In this document: positions 34,044 to 42,744 of the stretch, piece by piece
How the letters are laid out: every line of letters begins with the position of its first letter
Position numbering within the stretch: the stretch's first letter is position 1
Assembly (NCBI GenBank): GCA_937997485.1
Contig: CALKTH010000005.1
Location: 1-64,000, forward strand
From: an uncultured Acidimicrobiales bacterium
GTDB lineage: Bacteria > Actinomycetota > Acidimicrobiia > Acidimicrobiales > SZUA-35
Direction of reading: 5' to 3'
Length of the DNA stretch: 64,000 nucleotides
Made by a program: the position numbers and the translations under genes
Notes under the pieces: model-generated
The model's database searches: none
What the model was told of the DNA's origin: nothing
The model's input: only the letters and a program-made list of their open reading frames with translations

Positions 34044-35027
34044 ATGACAACCGCTCGCTATGGCATGTCCGTCCCCTTCGCTGGCCTTCAGCTCTCGGAA
34101 CACCGAGACGCCTTCCGTGAATTGGTCGATCTGGGATACACCGACGCGTGGAGTTCCGAGGCGGACGGGGCGGACGGTTTCACACCGCTTGCGCTTGCTG
34201 CCGCCTGGGCGCCCGAGCTTCGTCTGGGCATAGCCATCATTCCCGCCTTCACCCGTGGTCCTGCACTTCTTGCCCAGAGTGTGGCGTCGCTGGCCAGCGC
34301 CGCTCCCGGTCGGTTCGTGATGGGAATCGGGTCGTCCTCCAACGTGATCGTCGAGCGATGGAACGGCATTCCCTTCGATGAGCCCTATAAGCGAACCCGT
34401 GATGCTGTCCGCTTTCTGCAGACGGCGCTGACGGGCGAGAAGGTGAAGGAGGAGTACGACACGTTTACGGTGAACGGCTTCAAGCTCGGCCTTCGCCCGG
34501 CGGAGATGCCACCCATTCTCGTGGCTGCGCTGCGTCCCGGCATGTTGCGTATGGCGGGCCGCGAAGGCGACGGCGCCATCATCAACTGGTTGTCAGCTGA
34601 CGACGTGCGAACCGTTGCCCCGATCGTCACCGAAGCGGCGGCCAAGGCCGGAAAGCCTGAGCCCGAGATCGCGGCCCGCATTTTTGTTTGCCCGAGCGAG
34701 GATGCCGAGACCGTGCGAGCCCAAGCCAAGTTCGCCATCGCCGCCTATCTCAATGTGCCCGTGTACGCCGCGTTCCACGAGTGGCTGGGACGAGGCGAGC
34801 AACTTGGGGGCATGTGGGAGCAGTGGAAGGCTGGCGACCGCAAGGCTGCGCTTGCCGCCATTCCCGATTCGGTGGTTGACGAGATCATCGTGCACGGCTC
34901 GCCGGGGGAGTGCCGAGAGCACATCCAGCGCTACGTGGAAGCGGGCGTCACCACGCCCGCAGTCTCCGTCATGCCGTTCGCCGGCATCGACCCCATGCAA
35001 GCCGTCCGCGACCTCGCACCCCAGTAG
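34044..35027 (+). CDS. F420-dependent LLM-class oxidoreductase
   Basis: 327 residues of the luciferase-like monooxygenase family as used by F420-dependent enzymes in actinobacteria. Motifs include GYTDAWSSEADGADGFTPLALAAAWAPELRLGI (cofactor-side barrel entry), GRFVMGIGSSS and PPILVAALRPGMLRMAG. It has no signal. The substrate is unknown. ATG 34044 is divergent from the phosphoesterase gene, and the gene ends at the palindromic repeat at 35038. Confidence 0.85.
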   Translation: MTTARYGMSVPFAGLQLSEHRDAFRELVDLGYTDAWSSEADGADGFTPLALAAAWAPELRLGIAIIPAFTRGPALLAQSVASLASAAPGRFVMGIGSSSNVIVERWNGIPFDEPYKRTRDAVRFLQTALTGEKVKEEYDTFTVNGFKLGLRPAEMPPILVAALRPGMLRMAGREGDGAIINWLSADDVRTVAPIVTEAAAKAGKPEPEIAARIFVCPSEDAETVRAQAKFAIAAYLNVPVYAAFHEWLGRGEQLGGMWEQWKAGDRKAALAAIPDSVVDEIIVHGSPGECREHIQRYVEAGVTTPAVSVMPFAGIDPMQAVRDLAPQ

Positions 35028-35037
35028 CCGCCGCCCA

Positions 35038-35089
35038 GCTTCTGCAAGACAGCGAGTGGCGAATACGCAACTGGGTGTCTTGCCGAAGC
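35038..35089. repeat. Hairpin repeat, copy A (GCAAGAC/GTCTTGC family)
   Basis: GCTTCTGCAAGACA (35038-35051) pairs with TGTCTTGCCGAAGC (35076-35089), a 14-bp stem with one mismatch. The core GCAAGAC/GTCTTGC is separated by exactly 26 nt, the same as in the copy at 61617-61662. It lies between convergent genes, 11 bp after the LLM stop and 16 bp before the HerA-like stop, so it may also terminate transcription. Confidence 0.7.
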
Positions 35090-35105
35090 GGTGACAGTGG
35101 CGAGA

Positions 35106-37532
35106 TCAGTCGGTCGGGAGCCACACCAGGAGGAGATCTTCGACGGTGATGTCGGTCTTCTCCAAGGGAATCTCGTCGGTCTCGATGTTCTCTGCCTTCT
35201 CGGTCCACTCGTCGTCGATTTCAATGACGGCGTCCTGAAGCTCGGCTTCGAGTTCTTCGAGTTCTTCGATCTTCTCAGCCACTCGGTTCTGGGCGGTATG
35301 GAGACGAGCCTCGGTGGAATCGGACTGGCGCTTGCCTGACGCCATGCGGCGGGCGGCACCTCCGAGACTGCGGGCCGAGCGCCGTCCGCCGAGGAGACCT
35401 CCGAGGATCGAGGTGCCGATGTTGATCACGTTCTGGGTCTTGCGGCCCTTGGCTGACTCTTCCAGTTCGACCACTCGATCTTCGGCCTTCGCCAGCGCGG
35501 CTTGCACCCGGTCGTACTTCGTCTCGAGCTTGGTCCGCAGCTTGGCCGCAGCCTCGTCGGCCTTGTCGTCGGCCGCCGCCTCGCACCGTTTGGCGAAGTC
35601 TTCGGCAGATTCGCCAGGCCGGCTCCACAGCTTGAGATCCGGGTTGTGCTGAAGCGAGAGCGTTTCACCGGTGTAGAGGCGGGCTCGCAGATCGGTCTGA
35701 GCCTTCTTGATCGCCGTGGCCGTCAGGTTGAATGAGGGCATGACGTAGACCGGGTTCGTCGGTCCGTCGTTCACAAAGTCTCGATCGTCGAAGTCGACCT
35801 CGATCGCATCGTCGGCGTCGATGGCATCGCCGGTGAGCGGAATGATGGCTTCCCATTCTTCGTTGTGGCGCAGGTCCGCCTTCGTCTCGTCGAAGAGGAG
35901 ATTCATGCGAGCAGCCAGGGCGGGCATCAGCTTCGTGCCGCCCTCACGCGCACCGACGGCGTCGAGCCATGGAGCCGAGGAATGCACGTACTTCATGGGG
36001 AGGCTGTCGGGCACCGAAGGCGGAACAGACGACTCGTTGTCGGCCAGCGTCGGCGCCTCGGGCTCGGCTGGTGCACTTGCCGCACCGCCGGCGGGCGTCG
36101 CTGCAGACGATCCGCCGTCGGCTGTTGGCGCGCCTTCGAGAGCTGCCTTCTGATCGACCATGAGCTCGCCGATCTGGTCTCGGGTCAGCGGACCGGCGAG
36201 GTAGCTCATCGCCCAGCGCGTCGTGAGCAGTGGCAGCTTCGAGGAGCGAGCGGATCGGAGCACGAATTGACGCTTGCCGAGTCCGCTGATGATCCGCTCG
36301 ACTTCCGCCACGTCAACGCCACCATCGGCCGAACGCAGGCCGTCAACCAAGCGGTTCTTGTCCTGCTCGGTCTGCAACCGTCCGATCATCCAGGTGCCAG
36401 CGTTGCTGATGGCCTTGTAGTCCAGGTCGACCGGGTTCTGCGTGCTCAGTACGAGCCCGACACCGAACGCACGCGCCTGCTTGAGCAGCGTGAGGATGGG
36501 GCCCTTCGTGGGCGGATTGGCCGTGGGAGGCGCGTAACCAGCGACCTCGTCGATGTACACGAGCACTCGAAGCTCGCCGGTTCCCGACTGGGCGCGCATC
36601 CAGCTGATCAGCTTGCTGAGGACGAGAGTGACAGCGAACTGCCGCTCCGCCTCGTCGAGATGGCTGAGGCTCACGATGGCGGCCCGGGGATCGCCATTGC
36701 TGTCCCAGAGCATCGACTGCATGTCGAGCGGTGCGCCCTCGGCCCACGCAGCAAAGCTCGGTGAGGCGAGCAGGCCGTTGAGCTTCATGACCAGCGCCGT
36801 GCGGTCCTTCGCGGGGAAGAACGAGTCGAGTTCGAGCACACCCAGCTTGCGGATGGGCGGATCCATCATCTGCCCGAGGAGTGTGGGGAGATCCATCGGC
36901 GCATCCGATGCCCAGGCCCGGGTGATGAGGTTCGCCATCAGAATGTGTTCGCGCCCGGAAAGCGGATCGCTCTCGATGCCGACAAGGCTGAGCAGGCCGG
37001 CGACGGTGCTATCAACCTCGTCTTGCAAGACCTGTGGGTCATCGCTGTCCGGTTTGGAGAGCCGGCCGAGTGCATTGAGCGGCACACCGGACGTCGAGCC
37101 CGGCGTGTAGATGATGGGATTGGCTGAAGCCTGGAGCTTGGCGATGTCGTCGCCGTCGTGGCCCCACGAGGCGAGCCCGTTCTTCCACATCTCTGCCGTT
37201 GAAGCGGCGAGTTCGGGCACGGTGGTCTGCTCGACGCGGGCTGCGCCCTCGTCGATCCAGGGTTCGAAGTCGCTCGGTGCCAGGTTCGGGAAGGTGAGGC
37301 TGAGATTGCTGAGATCGCCCTTGGGATCGATGGCGAGCACCGGCACGCCGGACATCAACGCCTCTTCGAGCAAGACGACGCCGAGGCCCGTCTTGCCGGA
37401 CCCGGTCATGCCAACGATGACCCCGTGGGTTGTGAAATCTGCGGCGTCGAGCAGGACACTTTCACCCGTTCGATCACCCGAATCGCTCTCGATTTCTTCA
37501 CCGATGAACAACTCGCCTGGCTTGCGTTCCAT
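35106..37532 (-). CDS. HerA-like ATPase (DUF853/DUF87 family)
   Basis: 808 residues. A P-loop GVIVGMTGSGKTGLGVVLLE (Walker A at 41-48) and a later LRVLVYIDEVAGYAPP (Walker B-like) mark the FtsK/HerA superfamily; an intermediate LSTQNPVDLDYKAISNAGTWM segment matches HerA-type sensor regions. The C-terminal 250 residues are a coiled coil and charged tail (KAEDRVVELEESAKG, VAEKIEELEELEAEL). Its role (DNA translocase-like or other AAA-like motor) cannot be set. ATG 37532 has AGAGGAG upstream. Confidence 0.82.
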   Translation of the reverse strand: MERKPGELFIGEEIESDSGDRTGESVLLDAADFTTHGVIVGMTGSGKTGLGVVLLEEALMSGVPVLAIDPKGDLSNLSLTFPNLAPSDFEPWIDEGAARVEQTTVPELAASTAEMWKNGLASWGHDGDDIAKLQASANPIIYTPGSTSGVPLNALGRLSKPDSDDPQVLQDEVDSTVAGLLSLVGIESDPLSGREHILMANLITRAWASDAPMDLPTLLGQMMDPPIRKLGVLELDSFFPAKDRTALVMKLNGLLASPSFAAWAEGAPLDMQSMLWDSNGDPRAAIVSLSHLDEAERQFAVTLVLSKLISWMRAQSGTGELRVLVYIDEVAGYAPPTANPPTKGPILTLLKQARAFGVGLVLSTQNPVDLDYKAISNAGTWMIGRLQTEQDKNRLVDGLRSADGGVDVAEVERIISGLGKRQFVLRSARSSKLPLLTTRWAMSYLAGPLTRDQIGELMVDQKAALEGAPTADGGSSAATPAGGAASAPAEPEAPTLADNESSVPPSVPDSLPMKYVHSSAPWLDAVGAREGGTKLMPALAARMNLLFDETKADLRHNEEWEAIIPLTGDAIDADDAIEVDFDDRDFVNDGPTNPVYVMPSFNLTATAIKKAQTDLRARLYTGETLSLQHNPDLKLWSRPGESAEDFAKRCEAAADDKADEAAAKLRTKLETKYDRVQAALAKAEDRVVELEESAKGRKTQNVINIGTSILGGLLGGRRSARSLGGAARRMASGKRQSDSTEARLHTAQNRVAEKIEELEELEAELQDAVIEIDDEWTEKAENIETDEIPLEKTDITVEDLLLVWLPTD

Positions 37533-37654
37533 TCGCCCGTCTCCTCTTTGACCGTGCCGGATCTTTCAACTATCGCACCTCTTGGGCAAAAACCCGGCAA
37601 ACTAGGCGCAGTATCCCCAGCTCGTGGGGCTGCAATGACAAGGGAGAGCACCTC

Positions 37655-38005
37655 ATGGGCTTCATGGACAAGATCAAGGGAATGTTTGGCGGCGCGACCA
37701 ACAGCGTTTCCGACATCGCAAACAAGGCTGGCGACGTGGCTGGCGATGTTGCTGGCAAGGCCGGCGACATGGCTGACAAGGCCGGCATGGGCGGCGTGGC
37801 CGACAAGATCGGCGACGTTGCTGAGAAGGCTGGCGACATTGCTGGCAGCGCCCGCGAGACCGTCGGCGGCGTCGTCGAAGGCGCCGTGGACAAGGTCGCA
37901 GACGTGGCCGACTCCGCAACTGGCGGCAAGATGAGCGATCAGATCGACAAGGTCCGCGACGTGGCCGACAAGATCGACGGTGTCGACGACAACCCCGACG
38001 CCTGA
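37655..38005 (+). CDS. MT0933-type antitoxin-like/LEA-like repeat protein
   Basis: 116 residues rich in Asp, Lys, Ala, Gly with near 11-residue periodicity (repeated KAGDVAGDV, AEKAGDIAG, DKVADVADSA units). The start MGFMDKIKGMFGGA resembles MT0933-like antitoxin family members (PF14013: MGFLDKAKGL), but the toxin is not nearby. LEA-like or hydrophilin-like behaviour is an alternative. ATG 37655; GGGAG lies a few bases upstream. Confidence 0.7.
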   Translation: MGFMDKIKGMFGGATNSVSDIANKAGDVAGDVAGKAGDMADKAGMGGVADKIGDVAEKAGDIAGSARETVGGVVEGAVDKVADVADSATGGKMSDQIDKVRDVADKIDGVDDNPDA

Positions 38006-38017
38006 TCCATTCGCGCT

Positions 38018-38086
38018 GCTCACCCTCGGGTGAGCAAGCGGTGAACAGATGTACGCGCAGACCGCAGCGGCTTCGGCCCTGCGGTC
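38018..38086 (+). terminator. Two hairpins after the repeat-protein gene
   Basis: First stem GCTCACCC-TC-GGGTGAGC (38018-38035); second stem GACCGCAG (38060-38067) / CTGCGGTC (38079-38086), 8 bp, followed by TTTGCGTTT. The second, with the T-rich run, is a plausible intrinsic terminator for the upstream plus-strand gene. Confidence 0.65.
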
Positions 38087-38173
38087 TTTGCGTTTCCGGG
38101 GACAGAGCCGCTCGGCCGTCAGGCACTGCTCTGCGTCCGGCTTCGCCCTGCGTCGGCCGCTGAGCCGCAGTTG

Positions 38174-38890
38174 TCAGGCGGACGGGCCCGCCGCGGCTCG
38201 CTTGAGGTGCTCGGTGAGGCTGGCCAGCGTTTCGTGGGTGTTGAGTCCGCTCGTGTTCGGCATGAGGTAAACCTGCGTGGCGCCCATGGGGGCGTCCTGC
38301 CAGCCAGCGACAGCCTGTCGGTCAACGGCCATGCGCCACCCGGTGAGGCCGACCATCACCAGCGTGTTCGGCTCGAGCCAGCCCATGAGCCGTTCCAAGC
38401 GAGTTCTCCCCGCCTCGAACTCGGCGGAGTTGACCTCGTCGGCTCGGACCGTGGCTCGCTTGGCGAGGTCGGTGAACCCGACACGGTGATCGGCGAGCGC
38501 TGCGTCGGTGTCTCGATCTTTGGTGACGACTCCCGCTTCTATCGCCGCCGGCCAGAACCGATTGCCCTTCCGAGCAAAGCCGACTCGCTGGTCAGCGGCG
38601 TACAGGCTTGGGTTCAGGCCGCAGATCAGCAGACGCATGCGCGGCCGGACGATGTCGGGCAGTGAGTGCTGCCGAATCGCCTGCGAGCCCCGCATCCGGA
38701 ATCCAGCACCCTCGAGGAGCAAATCCTCAGGAACGGGGAGATCTCCCGAAATGGAGATGTTCACGGCTGCGTCGACAGGGAGCGTCCGGTGCAAACGCGC
38801 CAGCCACATCGGAAGATCGGCGGAGTCGACGTTGGTCTCTCGCCGAAGGCCGACGTCGTCGCTGACAGCCTTGACGAGGTGATTCGTCAC
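38174..38890 (-). CDS. mug: Mug-type G:T/U mismatch-specific DNA glycosylase
   Basis: 238 residues. The uracil-DNA glycosylase fold is recognisable: LLICGLNPSLYAA (motif 1, GLNPS), then KGNRFWPAA and VMVGLTGWR, and MPNTSGLN near the end (motif 2). The N-terminal ~80 residues are an extra segment of unknown function. Start GTG 38890 is uncertain; a Met near residue 28 is possible. It is divergent from a small gene at 39036. Confidence 0.8.
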   Translation of the reverse strand: MTNHLVKAVSDDVGLRRETNVDSADLPMWLARLHRTLPVDAAVNISISGDLPVPEDLLLEGAGFRMRGSQAIRQHSLPDIVRPRMRLLICGLNPSLYAADQRVGFARKGNRFWPAAIEAGVVTKDRDTDAALADHRVGFTDLAKRATVRADEVNSAEFEAGRTRLERLMGWLEPNTLVMVGLTGWRMAVDRQAVAGWQDAPMGATQVYLMPNTSGLNTHETLASLTEHLKRAAAGPSA

Positions 38891-39035
38891 CCTTCTCCGG
38901 CGATCGGGTGCCGCGACCGAACACTGCGCATTGAGCGAACCCTACCGGGCTGATGAAGTGACCGGACGAACAGGTCAAACGTGGCTACGGTGGCCTGACC
39001 CGGACGAGGCGAGGGCCTCGAGCAGGAGTCCAGAC

Positions 39036-39215
39036 ATGGTGACCGAAGCAACCGATCTCGAGACCGCCGACGTGAAGATGACGTCTGTCGCCTCGCTCGA
39101 AGAAGCGCTGAGCATGATCGACGCCGGACTTGGCGGACTCACTGACCGGCAGCTGGTTTCCGCTGCTGAAGTGACGGATTTGCTGCTCGACGTCCGTTCG
39201 CTCCTCGCCCCGTAG
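39036..39215 (+). CDS. Small acidic hypothetical protein (59 aa)
   Basis: ATG 39036, preceded by CAGGAG with eight bases, to TAG 39215. The product is helical, acidic (TDLETADVKMTSVASLEEAL then LVSAAEVTDLLLDVRSLLAP) and without membrane segments. It is not recognised; the ribosome site and compact size make it a probable gene. It converges on the PAP2 phosphatase across 45 bp. Confidence 0.6.
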   Translation: MVTEATDLETADVKMTSVASLEEALSMIDAGLGGLTDRQLVSAAEVTDLLLDVRSLLAP

Positions 39216-39260
39216 GCTCGGCCAGACCGTTATCTCGCGGCTGCTTGGGCCGCAAGAGCA

Positions 39261-39779
39261 TCAGAGTGGGCGGACCCGCTTGGCGATCTCGCCGAGGATC
39301 GCACCGGTCACGAATCCGGCGCCAACATCGGTGGCGTGGTGCATGCGCGCATGGATTCGGCTCGTGCCGACGATGCCGCTCAGTGTCCACCAGACCAAGA
39401 ATCCCCCGGGGACAGCGTTGGTCAACAACACCGCCGCCATCGCCGCGCTGCTGGCGTGTCCGCTCGGAAAGCTTGCGGTCTTCGGCCGTCGCAGGTGCGG
39501 GGCACCCTCGATGAGATCGGGCCGCTGCCGGTTGAAGATGCGTTTGATGCCCTGGTTCACCAGAAGCGACTCAACGCCGAGGGCAACGGTCATGCGGGCG
39601 GCGTGCGGGCGGAGCGACGGGATGAACGCCGCACCAGCGAGGGAGATCACATGCCAGCCGATGGAGAACTCGGCGGCTCGGCTGGCGTTGTAGAACACCG
39701 CATTGGCGACCTTGTTCTGTCGCAGCGGCATGAAGGCCTGATCCACCTTCTCGTCCAGCTCGTGCAGTGCTCGCAGCAT
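39261..39779 (-). CDS. PAP2-family membrane phosphatase
   Basis: 172 residues from ATG 39779. Phosphatase motifs: KRIFNRQRP (motif 1), PSGHASSA (motif 2, His), SRIHARMHHATDVGAG (motif 3). Four to five membrane helices surround them. Likely role is dephosphorylation of a polyprenyl-PP or phosphatidate-type lipid. An open extension to 39845 would run into the palindrome at 39845-39890 and is rejected. Confidence 0.85.
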   Translation of the reverse strand: MLRALHELDEKVDQAFMPLRQNKVANAVFYNASRAAEFSIGWHVISLAGAAFIPSLRPHAARMTVALGVESLLVNQGIKRIFNRQRPDLIEGAPHLRRPKTASFPSGHASSAAMAAVLLTNAVPGGFLVWWTLSGIVGTSRIHARMHHATDVGAGFVTGAILGEIAKRVRPL

Positions 39780-39844
39780 GGCGTGGAGCCTACGCCTTGC
39801 ACCCATCTGCTCCCGCCGCACACTTTGCTCCGCCCTAAAACGCA

Positions 39845-39890
39845 CGTGGCACCGTTACTTGTCGCCAGAGCGACAAGTAACGGTGCCACG
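39845..39890. repeat. Perfect 20-bp-arm palindrome
   Basis: CGTGGCACCGTTACTTGTCG (39845-39864) and CGACAAGTAACGGTGCCACG (39871-39890) are exact reverse complements with a 6-nt loop (CCAGAG). It lies between the leftward SDR gene and the leftward PAP2 gene. No T-run follows in either direction, so it is not a standard terminator. Confidence 0.85.
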
Positions 39891-39910
39891 AAGATGTTGC
39901 CGAGCCACGA

Positions 39911-39968
39911 CGCTGCCAGATCGGAACGCTGTCAGGTGAGAAAGCTGTCAGACAGCGACTCGTGTCAG
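39911..39968. repeat. Short tandem CTGYCAG motif, ~16-bp period
   Basis: CGCTGCCAG, CGCTGTCAG and AGCTGTCAG occur at 39911, 39927 and 39943, one every 16 bp; a weaker CGTGTCAG lies at 39961. They sit just after the SDR stop and between it and the palindrome. Copies share only about 8-9 bases, so the pattern is modest. It may be a binding-site array or chance. Confidence 0.4.
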
Positions 39969-39969
39969 A

Positions 39970-40866
39970 TCAGGACTGCCACTGGGCGGCGAGCTTCATG
40001 AACTCTTCGCCAGGGTTCGCCGGAACGACGTAGCCCTCTTCGTTGTTGATGGCGTCCCAGTCCTCGGCCACGCTCTCGACCGTGATGTCGCCGCCCCGGG
40101 CCGTGCCCTGGGTGAGGCCAATGAAGAACTTGGCGATCGTGCCGCCGGCTGCGGAGTACACACAGCCCGTGGTCTCGTTGCTCTCGTGAGCGAGGTACAC
40201 GACGACCGGGGTCACCATCTTCGGGTCGAGCTGATCGGCGAGCGCACCAAGGAGATCCTCGGTCATGCGGGTCTTGGCCACCGGAGCGATGGCGTTGACC
40301 TTGATGTTGTACTTCGCACCCTCCGCGGCGAGCACCCGAGTGAAGCCGACGAGGCCCATCTTGGCGGCGCCGTAGTTGGCCTGTCCGAAGTTGCCGAGGA
40401 GGCCCGAGTTCGAGCTGGTGTTGATCACACGGCCGTAGCCCTGCTCACGGAAGTGGAGCCAGGCCGGCTGGGTCACGTAGAACGCACCCTTGAGGTGGAC
40501 GTCGAGGACCGAGTTGATCTCGGCGTCTTCCATCTTGTGGAAGGTCTTGTCCCGGAGGATGCCGGCATTGTTCACCACGATGTCGACCTGGCCGAACGCG
40601 TCGATGGCGCTTTGGACGATGGCTTCGCCACCCTCCTTGGTGGCAACTGAGTCGCCATTGGCAACAGCTTCGCCACCGATGGCCTCGATCTCTTCCACCA
40701 CAGCCTGCGCGGCCGAGATGGCGCCACCACTGCCGTCCACGGCACCACCGAGGTCGTTCACCACGACGCGAGCGCCGCGGCGGGCGAACTCCAGGGCGTG
40801 CTCACGGCCGAGACCGCCGCCTCCGCCGGTGACGATCGCAACTTTGCCGTCGAATCCAAGTTCCAT
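39970..40866 (-). CDS. SDR-family (R)-hydroxyacyl-CoA dehydrogenase-like (MFE-2 type)
   Basis: 298 residues from ATG 40866 (GGAG nine bases before; ATG 40881 is also possible). The nucleotide motif is VAIVTGGGGGLGREHALEFARRG, the catalytic region is INTSSNSGLLGNFGQANYGAAK (Ser..Tyr..Lys), and DLGGAVDGSGGAISAAQAVV is the insertion typical of peroxisomal multifunctional-enzyme-like SDRs acting on acyl-CoA or sterol side chains. The C-terminal ~80 residues extend past the standard SDR. Likely NAD+-dependent, in lipid degradation. Confidence 0.85.
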   Translation of the reverse strand: MELGFDGKVAIVTGGGGGLGREHALEFARRGARVVVNDLGGAVDGSGGAISAAQAVVEEIEAIGGEAVANGDSVATKEGGEAIVQSAIDAFGQVDIVVNNAGILRDKTFHKMEDAEINSVLDVHLKGAFYVTQPAWLHFREQGYGRVINTSSNSGLLGNFGQANYGAAKMGLVGFTRVLAAEGAKYNIKVNAIAPVAKTRMTEDLLGALADQLDPKMVTPVVVYLAHESNETTGCVYSAAGGTIAKFFIGLTQGTARGGDITVESVAEDWDAINNEEGYVVPANPGEEFMKLAAQWQS

Positions 40867-40961
40867 CTGTGGTTTCTCCATCTTCAGGTGTTTCTGAGAG
40901 CGGTGTTCTGAGAGCGGGGTCGATCATAGAGCGCCCCCTGTCGAACAACTAGACCGCTCGG

Positions 40962-41642
40962 TCAAGAACGCCCATCGGATGATGACTTGCGGCCGCCGAA
41001 GAGGATTGTGAGCGTCCCGGCGGCCACCGCGAACAGCGCCCCGCCAACGATGAGAAGATCACGGGTCGAGCTGTCGCTCGAACGGTCCGCACCGGTGCTC
41101 TCGAGTGGCAGAGCCTCTGCCTCGCCGTCCTCCTCGGCCCCGCCATCCTCCTCGGTCAGAGGGACGGGCTCGTTGGCGAAGGGTTCCCGAGCGGGACCGA
41201 AGGCCGCTTCGAGTGTCGCCGGCGGGACGAATCCTGTGCTGCAGAGGTCTGACGTGAATGCATCGGGTGGGCGCGACCAAGCCAACACGACGTGGGGCCC
41301 ATCGATGGAATAGCCACACGAGCCGCTGTCACCGGTGGTGTGGATGAGGGTGGACGCACCCGTTTCGCCGGCGAAGACCTCGTCCACCTCGTATCGGTAC
41401 AGCACGCCAGGATCCAGATCTGGGAATCGGGCATCGTCGAAGAGGGTCGACTCGCCGGTCTCGACGATGGCGCCGGTGAACACAAGGGGCGGTGGAGCCT
41501 CGCGGCCAGCGGCGATTTCTTCGACGTAGGTGGCCAGGTCAGACCCGCACGAGCACGCGGAAGCTGGCCGGACGCCGACGATGGCGAGGAGGGCCATGGC
41601 AGCCATAGGCAACGCGATCCATCGTGACGTGATGATCCCCAT
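40962..41642 (-). CDS. Secreted TIMP/NTR-like protein with C-terminal membrane anchor
   Basis: 226 residues from ATG 41642. Signal peptide ends ASA before CSCGSDLATYVEEIAAG; an N-terminal Cys-x-Cys directly after cleavage is the hallmark of netrin/TIMP-like (NTR) domains. The middle contains GVLYRYEVDEVFAGET and VLAWSRPPDAFTSDLC. A low-complexity acidic linker precedes a C-terminal membrane segment (LLIVGGALFAVAAGTLTILFG) and RKSSS tail. The function is unknown; extracellular and anchored. It is divergent from the enoyl-CoA hydratase gene. Confidence 0.65.
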   Translation of the reverse strand: MGIITSRWIALPMAAMALLAIVGVRPASACSCGSDLATYVEEIAAGREAPPPLVFTGAIVETGESTLFDDARFPDLDPGVLYRYEVDEVFAGETGASTLIHTTGDSGSCGYSIDGPHVVLAWSRPPDAFTSDLCSTGFVPPATLEAAFGPAREPFANEPVPLTEEDGGAEEDGEAEALPLESTGADRSSDSSTRDLLIVGGALFAVAAGTLTILFGGRKSSSDGRS

Positions 41643-41760
41643 CGACAGATCTTGGCAGCTCAACGGTTCGGGTGGGAGCCGCTCCGATCGAACCACCGTC
41701 GCTCCTGTCGTGGCTGAGTTGATTTGGCGGCGCCGGGCACCGCGCGTAGCGTCGGCGGCC

Positions 41761-42558
41761 ATGAGTGATGAACCGGTGCTGTATGAGGTCCAGGATCAGG
41801 TGGCCCTGATCACCTTGAATCGCCCTGAGCGGCTGAACGCATGGAACGCTGCGCTCGGAACCGCCTACCACGATCGATTGGATGACGCTGAGGCCGATCC
41901 GAATGTGAAGGTCATCGTCGTGACCGGTGCCGGAAAGGGCTGGTGTGCCGGTGCCGACATGGACCTGCTGCAGGGCATCGATAGCGGCGGAGTGAGCGGC
42001 GCGGCCGATACTCGAGACACCCGGCGGCACCTGGAGATCCCCAAGCCAATCATCGCCGCCATCAACGGGGCGTGCGCCGGGCTCGGCTTCGTCTATGCCC
42101 TGTCGGCGGACATGCGTTTCGCCGCCGAGGGCGCCAAGTTCACCGCTGCCTTCAGCCGTCGAGGACTCATCGCCGAGTACGGCAGTTCCTGGTACTTGCC
42201 GCGGCTCGTCGGCCAGTCTGTGGCGCTCGACATTCTGATGTCGGGTCGGGTTTTCCTCTCCGAGGAGGCGAAGGAGATGGGTGTGGTGAACAAGGTCTTC
42301 AGCCCGGAGACGCTGGTGGAGGAGACCATGGCATATGCCCGAGACATGGCGAACAACGTCTCGCCCACGTCAATGGCGGTCATGAAGAGCCAGGTCTACC
42401 GCCACCCGCAAATGACGGTGGACGACGCCGTGGCCGACTCGATTGCCCTCATGCAGGCCTCGCTCCGTCGCCCGGACTTCAAAGAGGGTGTGGCAAGTTT
42501 CGTGGAGAAGCGTGCCCCCGAGTTCGGCGCCATCGTCCCCGAAGCCCTCCCCGACTGA
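41761..42558 (+). CDS. Enoyl-CoA hydratase/isomerase family
   Basis: 265 residues from ATG 41761. Crotonase-fold signatures: VALITLNRPERLNAWN, VIVVTGAGKGWCAGADMDLL (oxyanion-hole Gly and the loop), PIIAAINGACAGLGF, RRGLIAEYGSSWYLPRLVG. The oxyanion-hole region is intact; one or both catalytic Glu residues cannot be assigned with confidence. It acts in beta-oxidation. The upstream open extension to 41530 lies antisense to the TIMP-like gene and is not used. Confidence 0.9.
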   Translation: MSDEPVLYEVQDQVALITLNRPERLNAWNAALGTAYHDRLDDAEADPNVKVIVVTGAGKGWCAGADMDLLQGIDSGGVSGAADTRDTRRHLEIPKPIIAAINGACAGLGFVYALSADMRFAAEGAKFTAAFSRRGLIAEYGSSWYLPRLVGQSVALDILMSGRVFLSEEAKEMGVVNKVFSPETLVEETMAYARDMANNVSPTSMAVMKSQVYRHPQMTVDDAVADSIALMQASLRRPDFKEGVASFVEKRAPEFGAIVPEALPD

Positions 42559-42656
42559 CCCCAGCCCAGACTCGCTCTGTTCATCTCTGAAGCAATCGCA
42601 ACCTCGCCCCCGCCCACCATCGCTTCGTGCCACGAGATGAGGGGGAGGACGCGGAA

Positions 42657-42681
42657 AGGGCCGCCCGGGGTGGGCGGCCCT
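42657..42681. terminator. GC-rich hairpin between convergent genes
   Basis: AGGGCCGCCC (42657-42666) pairs with GGGCGGCCCT (42672-42681), 10 bp with a 5-nt loop. Read leftward it follows the DUF4397 gene and is followed by TTT, so it fits a weak intrinsic terminator; read rightward it follows the hydratase gene. Confidence 0.6.
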
Positions 42682-42744
42682 CTCGCGTGAGTTGTTGCGA
42701 TCCGTCAGCCGCTTGGGGGGAGAGCGGTGTGACGCCTTGGCAGA

